Assembly (NCBI RefSeq): GCF_000411295.1
Contig: NZ_KE150422.1
Location: forward strand, 181,491-245,490
From: Paenisporosarcina sp. HGH0030
GTDB lineage: Bacteria > Bacillota > Bacilli > Bacillales_A > Planococcaceae
Direction: 5' to 3'
DNA: 64,000 nt
Part shown: in pieces, positions 33,818-42,718 of the stretch
How positions within the stretch are numbered: the first letter of the stretch is position 1
How the letters are laid out: the number at the start of each line of letters is the position of its first letter
Notes under the pieces: generated by a model
The model's database searches: none
The model's input: only the letters and a program-made list of their open reading frames with translations
Told to the model about the DNA's origin: nothing
Made by a program: the position numbers and the translations under genes

Positions 33818-34438
33818 TTACTTTTCAATTAATACTGCGCGCACGGGGCTTCCATCCGCTCCTTCTATTTTCAAAGGAAGTGCGATTAATTGATAAGTTG
33901 CTTCCTTGAGATCGTCCAGTATAAGTCCTTCAAGAATATAGCGACCTGCAGTTCCTAAAGCATGATGCATAGGTAAATCTTTGCTAGTAATCGCATCAAC
34001 CGATGGTAAGTCGACTCCAAATAAAGACAATTCGTTCTCAACCATCCAATCCACAATATCCGCATCAAATGCTGGAATTGCTTCAGGGAATACATCTCTT
34101 TGCTGCCAGGCATTCGTTCGGAAAAGAACCGCTTTTGCTTCCCCAGTCACTTTACCTTTCAACAATTCTCTCGATATAACCTCACTTCCACTCACATCAA
34201 TCACAATCGCGTCGACGATATAGTTTTCCAAAGGAAGTTCGTGAACTTTCTTTCCGTTTTCATCAAAATGAAAAGGAGCATCGATATGGGTACCTATATG
34301 TGTACTCGTCGTAATTTGTCCGACGTTTACCGAACCACTCTGTTCTTTTGTCCAGTTGATATGAAATTGGAATGGCGTATCACCCGGCCATTCTGCAACG
34401 TTCTGGTTCAACAACATCGAAATGTCATGTATTTTCAT
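33818..34438 (-). CDS. kynB: Kynurenine formamidase (arylformamidase)
   Basis: A 206-residue metal-dependent cyclase-fold enzyme that converts N-formylkynurenine to kynurenine plus formate. Metal-site motifs are STHIGTHIDAPFHFDENG (HxGTHxDxPxHF) and the C-terminal LPLKIEGADGSPVRAVLIE typical of KynB. The N-terminal HDISMLLNQNVAEWPGDTPF is also characteristic. It starts on the base after the kynU stop codon (TAA-ATG), so the two are translated together. The first enzyme of the pathway, tryptophan 2,3-dioxygenase KynA, is not encoded here. Confidence 0.94.
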   Translation of the reverse strand: MKIHDISMLLNQNVAEWPGDTPFQFHINWTKEQSGSVNVGQITTSTHIGTHIDAPFHFDENGKKVHELPLENYIVDAIVIDVSGSEVISRELLKGKVTGEAKAVLFRTNAWQQRDVFPEAIPAFDADIVDWMVENELSLFGVDLPSVDAITSKDLPMHHALGTAGRYILEGLILDDLKEATYQLIALPLKIEGADGSPVRAVLIEK

Positions 34439-35716
34439 TTAAGCCACCACATTTCGTTCATTAGTGAACGTTTTGTATGTTTCTTCTACCATAATGGTTT
34501 TTAAGCGTTGGACCATTTCCCACACATCTTCAAAACTCGAATAAAAACTAATCGGCGCCAATCGAATAATATCTGGTGCTCTGAAATCGGGAACGACATT
34601 TGCTTCTTTCAATGCTCTACAAATCCGGGCAGCTTCTGGATGGGCAAGAGCAATATGTCCACCTCTTGATTCATCTGCAAAGGGCGTGACATCAACAAAG
34701 CCGAATGAACCTGCTTCCGCTTGAATCAACTCACGTAAATATTTTGTCAACGCAAGTGATTTCGAACGGACTGCGTCCATTCCCGCTTCTTCAAAAAGCT
34801 CCACACTTCCGCTTAAAGGCGCAGTGCTGAATAAATTCGGGGTCCCGATTTGATAAGCACCCGCTCCATTTGCTTTGGAGAATTCATGAGACATATCAAA
34901 TTGCTTGGTCTTATCTGAACCGAACCATCCCGCAAGACCAGGCAACTCGTGATGATGACGCTCGTGAATATAAAGCCCACCAGTTCCCCCAGGACCATTA
35001 TTCATGTATTTGTAATGGCACCATATTGCAAAATCTACGTCATCATTATGTAAGTTATGAGGTACGGAGCCAATGGAATGTGCCAAATCAAAGCCTACCA
35101 AAATTCCTTTCGCATGGGCCATTTCAGTGATGCGACGCAAATCCAACAACTGGCCGCTTCGATACAACACAGAAGGTAACATTAAGATGGCTACATCCTC
35201 TGTTAACATTTCTTCAATTGCATCCAGTGTTAGTGTATAGCCGTCAGTACTTTTCACTTTTCGCATCGACACAGCAGGGTCAAGACCACGCAACCGCAAA
35301 TGACTTTCCACCGCATAAATATCGGAAGGGAAATTCAGTTCGTCAACGACAATGACAGACTTTTCAGCTGTCGGATGGAACAAAGTAGCTAGCATTTGGT
35401 GAATATTTACGGTAATGGAGCCGGTCACCATCACTTCATTTCCTTGAGCACCGACAATTTTGGCGACACGTTCACTTAACTTCTCTGGATATGTAAACCA
35501 TGGATTCTCACCTTCAATCCAGCCATCAATCCCTTTTTCACGCCAGCTGGAAATTAGTTTATCCAAAGTTGCTTCAGAACGTTTTGACATAAGCCCCAAC
35601 GAGTTCCCATCCATATATAATTGATTCTCTGGTAAGTAGAATTCTTTTTTAAAAGAACTCATCTTATCATGCTTATCCATTTCTATTGCATATTGCACAG
35701 TCGTATCCAAAGCCAT
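34439..35716 (-). CDS. kynU: Kynureninase
   Basis: PLP-dependent enzyme of 425 aa that cleaves kynurenine to anthranilate and alanine. Diagnostic segments are YMDGNSLGLMSKR near the N-terminus, the aspartates of VGFDLAHSIGSVP, the PLP-lysine motif IWCHYKYMNNGPGG, and GWFGSDKTKQFDM. The C-terminal DFRAPDIIRLAPISFYSSFED is also typical. It is 9 bases downstream of the chrA stop and directly coupled to kynB. The likely role is tryptophan catabolism or anthranilate recycling; trpP, the tryptophan importer, lies 26 kb away. Confidence 0.95.
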   Translation of the reverse strand: MALDTTVQYAIEMDKHDKMSSFKKEFYLPENQLYMDGNSLGLMSKRSEATLDKLISSWREKGIDGWIEGENPWFTYPEKLSERVAKIVGAQGNEVMVTGSITVNIHQMLATLFHPTAEKSVIVVDELNFPSDIYAVESHLRLRGLDPAVSMRKVKSTDGYTLTLDAIEEMLTEDVAILMLPSVLYRSGQLLDLRRITEMAHAKGILVGFDLAHSIGSVPHNLHNDDVDFAIWCHYKYMNNGPGGTGGLYIHERHHHELPGLAGWFGSDKTKQFDMSHEFSKANGAGAYQIGTPNLFSTAPLSGSVELFEEAGMDAVRSKSLALTKYLRELIQAEAGSFGFVDVTPFADESRGGHIALAHPEAARICRALKEANVVPDFRAPDIIRLAPISFYSSFEDVWEMVQRLKTIMVEETYKTFTNERNVVA

Positions 35717-35725
35717 CTCTCCCTT

Positions 35726-36913
35726 TTAACCAAATATAGCCAAGCTCAATGCACCTAATATTGCGGTGATAATCACGACAATCCAAGGTGGCAGTTTATA
35801 AAATACTAACAGAGTAAATGAAATTAACACAATGACAAAATCAATTGGGGCATGTACGGCACTTGTAAAGACCGGGTCATACAATGCTGCCAGTAATATT
35901 CCTACTACGGCCGCGTTCACTCCTTTCAATGCCGCTTGAATTCTTGGTTTAGTACGAATAACCGCCCAAAAAGGCAACGTTCCCATTACAAGTAGGAAGG
36001 AAGGTAAAAACATTGCAACCACGGCAATGGCAGCTCCGGAGAAGCTTCCCATGATTTGACCAAGATAGCCAGCCAGTGTAAACAATGGACCCGGTACCGC
36101 TTGAGCTGCACCATAACCCGCTATGAAAGCTTCCGAAGACATCCAACCGGCTGGTACTACTTCCCGTTCCAGCATTGGTAAAACAACATGCCCCCCGCCG
36201 AACACGATAGAACCAACACGATAGAAAATATCAAAGATCGCATACCAAGTAGCTTGTACAAATGGTCTAAAGATCGGCGATATAATGAGTAAAGCAAAGA
36301 ATAGAATCCATGCGATAATTCCTGTCCTCTTACCGAATGACAATGGCATTTCGACCGCATCTGGTGCTTTTTCATTTTTGTAATACAGTACGCCAAACAA
36401 ACCAGCTAGTACGATAATCAGAATCTGACCCAAAGCCGTCGGAATCAATAATGTTGCAGCTGCGGCAATCATTGCGACTGTCAATCTCGGTCGATCCGGT
36501 GTTAACGTTTTGCCCATCCCCATCAATGCATGTGCGACAACTGCAACAGCGACGATTTTCAAGCCTTGAATCCAACCACTTTCAAATGATCCCGTTTGCA
36601 TAATAATCCATGCAAAGGCCATCAATATTAAAACCGAAGGAAGTGTAAAACCAATCCATGACAAAATACCACCGAGTAATCCTCCACGTAGCATACCGAT
36701 TGATATCCCTACTTGTGAACTCGCGGGACCGGGCAGGAATTGACATAAGGCAACCAAATCAGCATACAGCTTATCGTCGAGCCATTTTCTCTTTTGCACG
36801 TATTCATCTCTAAAATAACCGATATGTGCTGCTGGACCTCCAAAAGAAGTTAACCCTAGTTTGGTTGAAGCGGACAAGATCTCAAGATAACGACCTCTCT
36901 TAGCTTTTCCCAT
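35726..36913 (-). CDS. chrA: CHR family chromate transporter
   Basis: A 395-residue long-chain CHR protein formed of two homologous halves. The N-terminal half contains the family signature TSFGGPAAHIGYFRDEYV and CQFLPGPASSQVGISIGMLR; the second half repeats it as GSIVFGGGHVVLPMLERE and AAQAVPGPLFTLAGYLG. About ten to twelve hydrophobic helices are present. Bacterial ChrA proteins expel chromate. ATG 36913 follows GGGGGAG. The 9-base gap to kynU suggests co-transcription with kynUB, which is an unexpected pairing. It is divergent from the HlyC/CorC gene. Confidence 0.9.
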   Translation of the reverse strand: MGKAKRGRYLEILSASTKLGLTSFGGPAAHIGYFRDEYVQKRKWLDDKLYADLVALCQFLPGPASSQVGISIGMLRGGLLGGILSWIGFTLPSVLILMAFAWIIMQTGSFESGWIQGLKIVAVAVVAHALMGMGKTLTPDRPRLTVAMIAAAATLLIPTALGQILIIVLAGLFGVLYYKNEKAPDAVEMPLSFGKRTGIIAWILFFALLIISPIFRPFVQATWYAIFDIFYRVGSIVFGGGHVVLPMLEREVVPAGWMSSEAFIAGYGAAQAVPGPLFTLAGYLGQIMGSFSGAAIAVVAMFLPSFLLVMGTLPFWAVIRTKPRIQAALKGVNAAVVGILLAALYDPVFTSAVHAPIDFVIVLISFTLLVFYKLPPWIVVIITAILGALSLAIFG

Positions 36914-37077
36914 AATTTATTCACTCCCCCATCATATAAGTCTCTTCTTTTAGGATACAAAAATATGGAAACCGTTGAAAGGGAAATTGCGTGTGGTAAG
37001 TAATATTTGTTTTTTAAACCTGAGTATTTTATTATTATAGGTATTAACTATTTTTTAGAAAACAGGAGGTGTACACT

Positions 37078-37188
37078 TTGTTCTCCCCCTCATTCGGGTC
37101 TGGAACAAAGGAATTCTTTGGACATAGCCATACGATTGACAGCATTTGCTGTCTTAATCGCCTTTACGGCATTCTTCGTGGCAAGTGA
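37078..37188 (+). CDS. Possible overlapping upstream ORF of the HlyC/CorC gene
   Basis: TTG 37078 lies 8 bases after a perfect AGGAGG and opens a 36-codon reading (LFSPSFGSGTKEFF onward) that overlaps the start of the transporter gene in another frame and stops at 37188. The ribosome site is stronger than that of the transporter itself. It may be a regulatory upstream ORF or mark a frame error. Confidence 0.3.
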   Translation: MFSPSFGSGTKEFFGHSHTIDSICCLNRLYGILRGK

Positions 37189-38470
37189 GTTTGCTATTGT
37201 AAAAGTGAGATCAACCCGCATTGATCAATTGGTTGCGGAAGGAAATAAACGTGCAGTTCACGCTAAACGCGTCATTTCAAATTTGGATGAATATTTATCT
37301 GCGTGTCAGTTGGGTATTACAATGACCGCGTTAGGTTTAGGTTTACTTGGAGAACCTACTGTCGAGCTATTATTGCATCCGCTATTTGAACGTTTCGAGC
37401 TAAGTGATAACACGTCAAATATCCTATCTTACGGAATTGCGTTCTCATTCGTTACATTTTTGCACGTAGTGGTCGGTGAATTGGCACCGAAAACGTTAGC
37501 CATTCAAAAAGCGGAGCAAGTTGCCTTGTTTACGGCAAAACCATTGATTTGGTTCTATCGCATCATGTATCCAATTATTAAATTCCTAAATGGTTCCGCT
37601 CGAACACTTACAGGCTTATTTGGATTAAAGCCTGCATCTGAATCAGAGCTGGCACATACAGAAGAAGAACTTCGTATAATTCTATCGGATAGCTTGAAAA
37701 GTGGTGAAATCAACCAATCGGAATATAAGTTTGTAAACAAGATTTTTGAATTTGACGATCGGATTGCCAAAGAAATTATGGCTCCCCGTACCGAGATGAG
37801 CACCATTGATAAAGATACGACCCTTCGCCAAGTGTTTGACCAGGTAAACGTCGAACAGTATACGCGATATCCAGTAACAGATGGCGACAAAGATCATGTA
37901 ATCGGTTTGGTGAACATGAAGAATTTATTGACTGCTTATATTAAGGATTCGGAAAATATTAATCGACCGGTCATTGATTATATGCAACCAATCATTCGTG
38001 TCATTGAAACCATTCCAATTGGTGAGTTGTTATTGAAAATTCAACGTGAACGTATTCATATGGCAATATTGATGGATGAATATGGCGGAACATCGGGTCT
38101 CGTAACAATCGAAGACATTCTTGAAGAAATTGTCGGTGATATTCGAGACGAGTTTGATAATGATGAATTGCCGGATGTTCAAAAATTAGGAGATCATCAC
38201 TATATCCTTGATGCCAAAATTTTAATAGAAAACGTTAATGATATTTTGGGCATTGATATTGATGAAGAAGATATTGATACAATCGGTGGTTGGTTCCTGA
38301 CTAAACATTTTGAAGCTATTAAAGGTGAAAAAATAATTGAACAAGGATACGAATTCACGATTAAAGATATGGAAGGCCATCACATACTGTATCTTGAAGT
38401 CATTAAGTTAACTAAAGAAGAATTAGAAAATATGATTGAAGAACGATTAGAAAGAAACGACTCTCACTAA
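37118..38470 (+). CDS. HlyC/CorC-type (CNNM) membrane transporter
   Basis: A protein of about 450 residues with the order DUF21 membrane domain (first about 200 residues, FAVLIAFTAFFVASEFAIVK; later ALGLGLLGEPTVELLL), two CBS domains (around MAPRTEMSTIDKDTTLRQVF and MQPIIRVIETIPIGELLL) and a C-terminal CorC_HlyC domain (DVQKLGDHHYILDAK). The EYGGTSGLVTIEDILEEIVG motif closes the second CBS domain. Homologues move or sense Mg2+ or Co2+. I chose TTG 37118, five bases after AAAGGA, because homologues start there. A short out-of-frame ORF overlaps this start. Confidence 0.88.
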   Translation: MDIAIRLTAFAVLIAFTAFFVASEFAIVKVRSTRIDQLVAEGNKRAVHAKRVISNLDEYLSACQLGITMTALGLGLLGEPTVELLLHPLFERFELSDNTSNILSYGIAFSFVTFLHVVVGELAPKTLAIQKAEQVALFTAKPLIWFYRIMYPIIKFLNGSARTLTGLFGLKPASESELAHTEEELRIILSDSLKSGEINQSEYKFVNKIFEFDDRIAKEIMAPRTEMSTIDKDTTLRQVFDQVNVEQYTRYPVTDGDKDHVIGLVNMKNLLTAYIKDSENINRPVIDYMQPIIRVIETIPIGELLLKIQRERIHMAILMDEYGGTSGLVTIEDILEEIVGDIRDEFDNDELPDVQKLGDHHYILDAKILIENVNDILGIDIDEEDIDTIGGWFLTKHFEAIKGEKIIEQGYEFTIKDMEGHHILYLEVIKLTKEELENMIEERLERNDSH

Positions 38471-38483
38471 GAGAGTCGTTTTC
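38456..38483 (+). terminator. Terminator after the HlyC/CorC gene
   Basis: Perfect AACGACTCTC/GAGAGTCGTT stem with a 5-base loop and a T-rich tail; it overlaps the last codons. Confidence 0.9.
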
Positions 38484-38516
38484 TTATGTCTGAAAGTTTT
38501 GCAGGGGGGAAACAAA

Positions 38517-39392
38517 TTGGAGCTATATACACAATTACGCGAAGGGGAAAAAGGTGCTTGGATAAGTATCGGTACCTATTTAGTTCTAAGCACTATAAAA
38601 TTGACCATCGGATATATCGGTACTTCCGAAGCTTTAAAAGCAGATGGTCTCAATAATTCGACGGACATCGCTGCTTCAATTGCTGTATTGATTGGACTTC
38701 GAATATCACAAAAACCTCCGGATCATAATCATCATTATGGACATCTCCGTGCCGAAACAGTTGCATCCCTTGTCGCCTCTTTTATTATGGCTGCTGTCGG
38801 TTTGCAAGTATTAATAAATGCAGGAAAGAACTTGCTTCACCCGATTCACGAAACACCTTCCATCTTAACAGCATTTGTTGCTGCTGGCAGTGCCATTGTG
38901 ATGTATGTGGTTTATCGATACAATTTAAGGCTGGCTAATCGAATTAATAGCTCCGCGGTTCGAGCCGCAGCATATGATAACCGATCCGATGCCCTCGTTA
39001 GTATCGGGGCATCCATCGGGATATTAGCTGCTATATTTGGACTCCCTATCTTGGATTCAATTACAGCCATTTTAGTCGGATTACTGATCATGAAAACGGC
39101 ATTCGATATCTTCAATGAGGCCGTACATACCTTGACTGACGGTTTTAACGAAGATGAGGTTGAAACTCTTTCAGTTCTCGTTCGAAAAGTACAGGGTGTC
39201 ATCCATTTAGAGGACTTCAAAGGACGCATGCATGGGAATCTAATGTTTGTCGATTTAACCGTTACAGTTGATCCATCATTAAATGTTGTGGAGGGTCATC
39301 GAATCACGGAAGAGATTGAGAAAAAAATACATTTAGTAAAGCCATTTTGCATGGTTCTGGTTCATATTGAACCCCACGAGACAATCGATTAA
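38517..39392 (+). CDS. Cation diffusion facilitator (CDF) metal exporter
   Basis: A 291-residue CDF protein with six membrane helices and a C-terminal ferredoxin-like domain (from about residue 210, VETLSVLVRKVQGVIHLED). The transport-site motifs are ADGLNNSTDIAAS in helix 2 and AAYDNRSDALVS in helix 5; Asp/Asn in place of the His of zinc CDFs suggests the manganese-type MntE/MneP subgroup, which is inference. A His-rich loop follows helix 2 (PPDHNHHYGHLRAET), typical of the family. TTG 38517 lies 6 bases after AGGGGGGA. It is separate from the preceding Mg/Co-type gene by a terminator. Confidence 0.88.
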   Translation: MELYTQLREGEKGAWISIGTYLVLSTIKLTIGYIGTSEALKADGLNNSTDIAASIAVLIGLRISQKPPDHNHHYGHLRAETVASLVASFIMAAVGLQVLINAGKNLLHPIHETPSILTAFVAAGSAIVMYVVYRYNLRLANRINSSAVRAAAYDNRSDALVSIGASIGILAAIFGLPILDSITAILVGLLIMKTAFDIFNEAVHTLTDGFNEDEVETLSVLVRKVQGVIHLEDFKGRMHGNLMFVDLTVTVDPSLNVVEGHRITEEIEKKIHLVKPFCMVLVHIEPHETID

Positions 39393-39497
39393 AGAATTGA
39401 AGGATTGGGGTAAAACGAAGAAGTTTGATTTATTAACGATAAGAAAACGCTGAAAAAATCCTATCGAGTTTTCTTGAGAGGAAAAAAAAACTAAATA

Positions 39498-39515
39498 ATA
39501 TCCGATATCGGATAT
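39498..39515. promoter_or_regulatory. Perfect 18-base palindrome
   Basis: ATATCCGATATCGGATAT is fully self-complementary. It lies about 105 bases after the CDF gene and 18 bases before the terminator at 39531, with no start codon close by. A candidate protein-binding site of unknown owner. Confidence 0.45.
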
Positions 39516-39530
39516 CACTTAGTAATTAAT

Positions 39531-39560
39531 TAGCACCGCATTTAGCGGTGCTTTTCTTTT
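39531..39560 (+). terminator. Terminator between the CDF gene and the lipoprotein gene
   Basis: GCACCGC/GCGGTGC hairpin with a 5-base loop followed by TTTTCTTTT. Confidence 0.85.
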
Positions 39561-39612
39561 AAAATATAAAATGCACCATCCGAAGACAGTGCAAAATCAC
39601 AATGTTTTGTTG

Positions 39613-40266
39613 TTATTGTCGGTCCACTGATACTTTTTCTCCTAAACCACCATCATCCAGTATTTCAAACTTCCCAATTTTTCCTGGTTCAGAAAGAATT
39701 GCCGTACCTTTTACTTCGTGTTGTGAAACTTCACCTGCATTATTCGTATATTCTACCTGAGCGGTAAAGTCATAATGCTTGGGTGTGTTTTTATTCTCAC
39801 TTTTAGTTACTTGTATATCACTAACTTTCATTTCATACCGAATATTTTCGTCAAAGCCTATATATCCATAGTGATAATGAAAAGCAATAACATTGGAAAT
39901 AAGGTAATCATATAGATGGTCAGTAAAGTAAGGTCCATATGTTTTTTTAACTAATTCCTCGTAGGCACGCCATTCATCTGAGACCCCTGACTCTACATCT
40001 CCATTTACTTCATTCGCTTCAGGTGTGTGGCTGCCTATTTCGGTCATTTTTTTATCAATGTTTTTGACAATAAGCACATATTCTTCGTTCGGAACTGTGA
40101 ATTCTGATTCAAGAACAGCCTGGACTGCTTCTTCATTTTTATCTTCTAATGAAACAACCACTTCTTTTTGCTGTTCAGGAATTTCTTCCGAACAGGCGGC
40201 AAACAGAAAACACGAGCTAACCAAGAATAAGATGCCTCCAATTTTTTTAATTCGTTTATAATACAT
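39613..40266 (-). CDS. Unrecognised lipoprotein
   Basis: A 217-residue protein with a basic start (MYYKRIKKIGG), a hydrophobic stretch and the lipobox FAAC at about residue 25, so it is exported and lipid-anchored. The mature part is acidic, begins with a Glu/Gln-rich linker, and contains a well-folded looking domain with strands IRYEMKVSDIQVTK and HYDFTAQVEYTN. It resembles no family I can name. ATG 40266 follows AGGGGGGAT. It is monocistronic on the minus strand. Confidence 0.72.
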   Translation of the reverse strand: MYYKRIKKIGGILFLVSSCFLFAACSEEIPEQQKEVVVSLEDKNEEAVQAVLESEFTVPNEEYVLIVKNIDKKMTEIGSHTPEANEVNGDVESGVSDEWRAYEELVKKTYGPYFTDHLYDYLISNVIAFHYHYGYIGFDENIRYEMKVSDIQVTKSENKNTPKHYDFTAQVEYTNNAGEVSQHEVKGTAILSEPGKIGKFEILDDGGLGEKVSVDRQ

Positions 40267-40614
40267 TCTAATCCCCCCTGATAATTTGTGTTACGTTAAA
40301 ATTATTATCTTTTGTTAATTGTAATACGTTATAAAAACAGAAAAGTTACATTTTTCTATCTTTTACTTATTTACACAAACCCCCCATGCTCCCTTTTTAT
40401 AAAATTAGTATTGCTATTCTCAAGTCAATAAACTGAAATAGAAAAAGCACCGCTTTTTGATACAAATCTTATGACAGATTTGTACCAATTGCGGTGCTTT
40501 TAGTTATACATTTTTATTGACATTTTGCGGTTTTGTTCTTCATAACAGAACCAGCTAGTCTGCGACGCCTTTTTTTCTTGCCTATGGATTTTAGACTTTC
40601 ACTATCGATGAAAT
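40267..40614. other. Intergenic region with one long terminator
   Basis: This 348-base gap holds the lipoprotein promoter region near its left end and the long hairpin at 40442-40501. I see no ORF with a ribosome site. Confidence 0.6.
40442..40501 (-). terminator. Terminator downstream of ycgQ
   Basis: Outer stem AAAAGCACCGC/GCGGTGCTTTT with an inner ACAAATC/GATTTGT stem, T runs on both strands. Confidence 0.88.
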
Positions 40615-41454
40615 TTAATATGAACGATAAACATATGGTTCTTTGGGTTCTTTGGTATTTTCCCATTCTTCTACAAGCAACACTGGGATGGTGGATTTAA
40701 ATGGTTGGTAATAGACTGAAGAGAGGGTTCCCTTGACATGGATCCATTGGTCATCTTCGATATTCATATTCCCAGGAAATTCAACTAACATTCCATATAC
40801 ACCCGAATCTGCAATACAATGAATAATACCAAATCGCAGGACGAAAAGCTGGTTGTTGTTCACAGTCTCCCCTTTAAATGTAAAACCATCAAATTCGATT
40901 GTCTTCCCAAGAAAATCCCCAGGATAATTATAGATTGTTTCCAATCCTTTAAGATAGTTTGCATCTTTAAGTATTACGCTGCTTTTGGATAGATATTTAT
41001 TTTTTTCAATATCCATTAATTCATCGTAGCCTTCCTTGCCATAATAAATACTGGTATCAGGTTTCAAGTACTGAGTGACAGCATATTCATCGGTTGTTTC
41101 CATTGCCTTGAACGAAAATCCTTTCGATTTAACAATTGTAGAATCTAGAGTTGCAATAGGCAGAAAAAAGCCAGTTAGTAAAGGAAATATAAAAATCCCA
41201 TAAATGAAACATCTCTGATAAAAAGGCTTCGTTTTTTCATGGCTATGACTTCCATCACAACAAGATTCATCAGGTTCATCTTTTGACTGTTTGATATCTG
41301 TATATGCTTGGACAATTGTTAAAATGGCGAAAATGAAAATTGCGCTATAGGAAAGATAGGAATACTTCATGTTAATGTATTTCGTAATATTTCCTGAAGC
41401 ATGTAAATGTGCAAAGAAGAAAGTGAAAATGAGTAAAATATACGTCCTTACCAA
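40615..41454 (-). CDS. ycgQ: TIGR03943-type permease partner (YcgQ-like)
   Basis: A 279-residue protein with three N-terminal membrane helices (TYILLIFTFFFAHLHA, LSYSAIFIFAILTIVQAY, CFIYGIFIFPLLTGFFLP) and an extracytoplasmic domain of about 170 residues containing the conserved GKTIEFDGFTFKGE, FVLRFGIIHCIADSGVYG and IHVKGTLSSVYYQPF stretches. It matches the YcgQ/TIGR03943 partner of DUF318 permeases. A DESCCDGSHSHE loop between helices could bind metal. The start is TTG 41454 behind GGAGGG. It lies 13 bases after ycgR, so the pair is an operon. Substrate unknown. Confidence 0.85.
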   Translation of the reverse strand: MVRTYILLIFTFFFAHLHASGNITKYINMKYSYLSYSAIFIFAILTIVQAYTDIKQSKDEPDESCCDGSHSHEKTKPFYQRCFIYGIFIFPLLTGFFLPIATLDSTIVKSKGFSFKAMETTDEYAVTQYLKPDTSIYYGKEGYDELMDIEKNKYLSKSSVILKDANYLKGLETIYNYPGDFLGKTIEFDGFTFKGETVNNNQLFVLRFGIIHCIADSGVYGMLVEFPGNMNIEDDQWIHVKGTLSSVYYQPFKSTIPVLLVEEWENTKEPKEPYVYRSY

Positions 41455-41467
41455 GACTTTCCCTCCT

Positions 41468-42358
41468 TCATATCAATAGTGAACCGACTAAAACAAATAG
41501 GGCAATATAGCCAATTAAGATAAAGATAAAACGTTTATTGAAAACACTGAGCATCATAAGAGTATTTTTAATGTCTACCATTGGACCAAATACAAGAAAT
41601 GCCACGATAGATCCGACTGAAAAAGTACTACTGAAAGAAGAAGCAATAAATGCATCTGCTTCTGAACAAAGCGACATGACAAAAGCAAGAACCATCATGA
41701 CAAGCGATGAAGTAATGTCGGTTTGACCGATGTCCAGCAATGTAGAAGTTTTCAAGTAGGTTTGCATTGTTGCTGCAATAAATGCGCCCAAAATTAAATA
41801 CTTACCTACAGAAAAGAATTCATCCACTGCATGTCGAAGCATATCCGCAAATTTGCTTTTAAACGACTGTCCCTTAGAATGATGATGATGATGATGATGA
41901 GTATTCATCTTCCCCTTTTCTAACAGTTGATTCCCCTTAAATTGATAGGACAAGATAATACCAACTGTCATTGCGACAATAAAAGCAAGTCCACTGCGGT
42001 ATAACACCATGTCCCATTGATTTCCGAAAGCAATGTAAGTGGAAAATAAAACAATAGGATTGATGATCGGCCCGGTTAACATAAAAGCAATTCCTGCATG
42101 CAAAGGGACCCCTTTTAGGAGAAGTCTGCGAACAATCGGCACAATGCCACACTCACAGGCAGGAAAGAAGGCACCCAAAATAGTTGCATAGAGGACGGCC
42201 AAAAATCGATTCTTCGGGATAACTCGTGCAATCATTTCTTCCGATACAAACATTTGAAGGAATCCTGAAATAAAAACACCAATCAGCACAAAAGGTATGG
42301 ATTCTATTAATATGCTGATAAAAATAGTATTTAATTGTAAAAATGATTGAGAAAACAT
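41468..42358 (-). CDS. ycgR: DUF318/YcgR-type permease
   Basis: A 296-residue permease of the YraQ/YcgR (DUF318, ArsP-like) group with about eight helices. Conserved motifs are GAFFPACECGIVPIVRRL, LTGPIINPIVLFSTY and a second half copy, MSLCSEADAFIASSF plus FLVFGPMVDIKNTLM. The paired Cys-glutamate motifs (CECG, CSEAD) are typical. A cytoplasmic loop carries seven consecutive histidines encoded by seven CAT codons. ArsP members export organoarsenicals, but YcgRQ pairs have no settled substrate. ATG 42358 is the first start; it is co-transcribed with ycgQ. Confidence 0.87.
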   Translation of the reverse strand: MFSQSFLQLNTIFISILIESIPFVLIGVFISGFLQMFVSEEMIARVIPKNRFLAVLYATILGAFFPACECGIVPIVRRLLLKGVPLHAGIAFMLTGPIINPIVLFSTYIAFGNQWDMVLYRSGLAFIVAMTVGIILSYQFKGNQLLEKGKMNTHHHHHHHSKGQSFKSKFADMLRHAVDEFFSVGKYLILGAFIAATMQTYLKTSTLLDIGQTDITSSLVMMVLAFVMSLCSEADAFIASSFSSTFSVGSIVAFLVFGPMVDIKNTLMMLSVFNKRFIFILIGYIALFVLVGSLLI

Positions 42359-42718
42359 ATGAAAACCCCACTAGCTAGAAAGCTTATATTTACAAAACAA
42401 TATAGTATCATAGATTGTTCGTGTACATCATGAAACTTTAAACCGAGAATTTAAAAACAAAAATTTGTTCCTTTTAAGTAAAAGAATATCCTATCAATAA
42501 TAATTCTTTAAAAGAGACGACTACAAGTAGACGTAATCAGTGCAATTCGGTTCCAATAATATAACAGTTACCAAAATTTACATATATCGTTTTCCTCCAG
42601 CATCTTACTAACTCCATTCTAAAATGTTCAAGTGAATGTAATATTTTTTATAAAAAAACCAAATCATATTACTTTTAATCCATAAAAAAACCGCCATATC
42701 GGCGGTTTTTTTGAAGTC
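42359..42718. other. Intergenic region upstream of ycgR
   Basis: A 360-base AT-rich gap. The left end must carry the ycgR promoter on the minus strand; the right end holds a strong terminator (42684-42712). I see no further ORF or clear operator. Confidence 0.6.
42684..42712 (-). terminator. Terminator of the small lipoprotein gene
   Basis: AAAACCGCC/GGCGGTTTT stem with a 5-base loop and seven-base A and T runs, usable in both directions. Confidence 0.92.
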
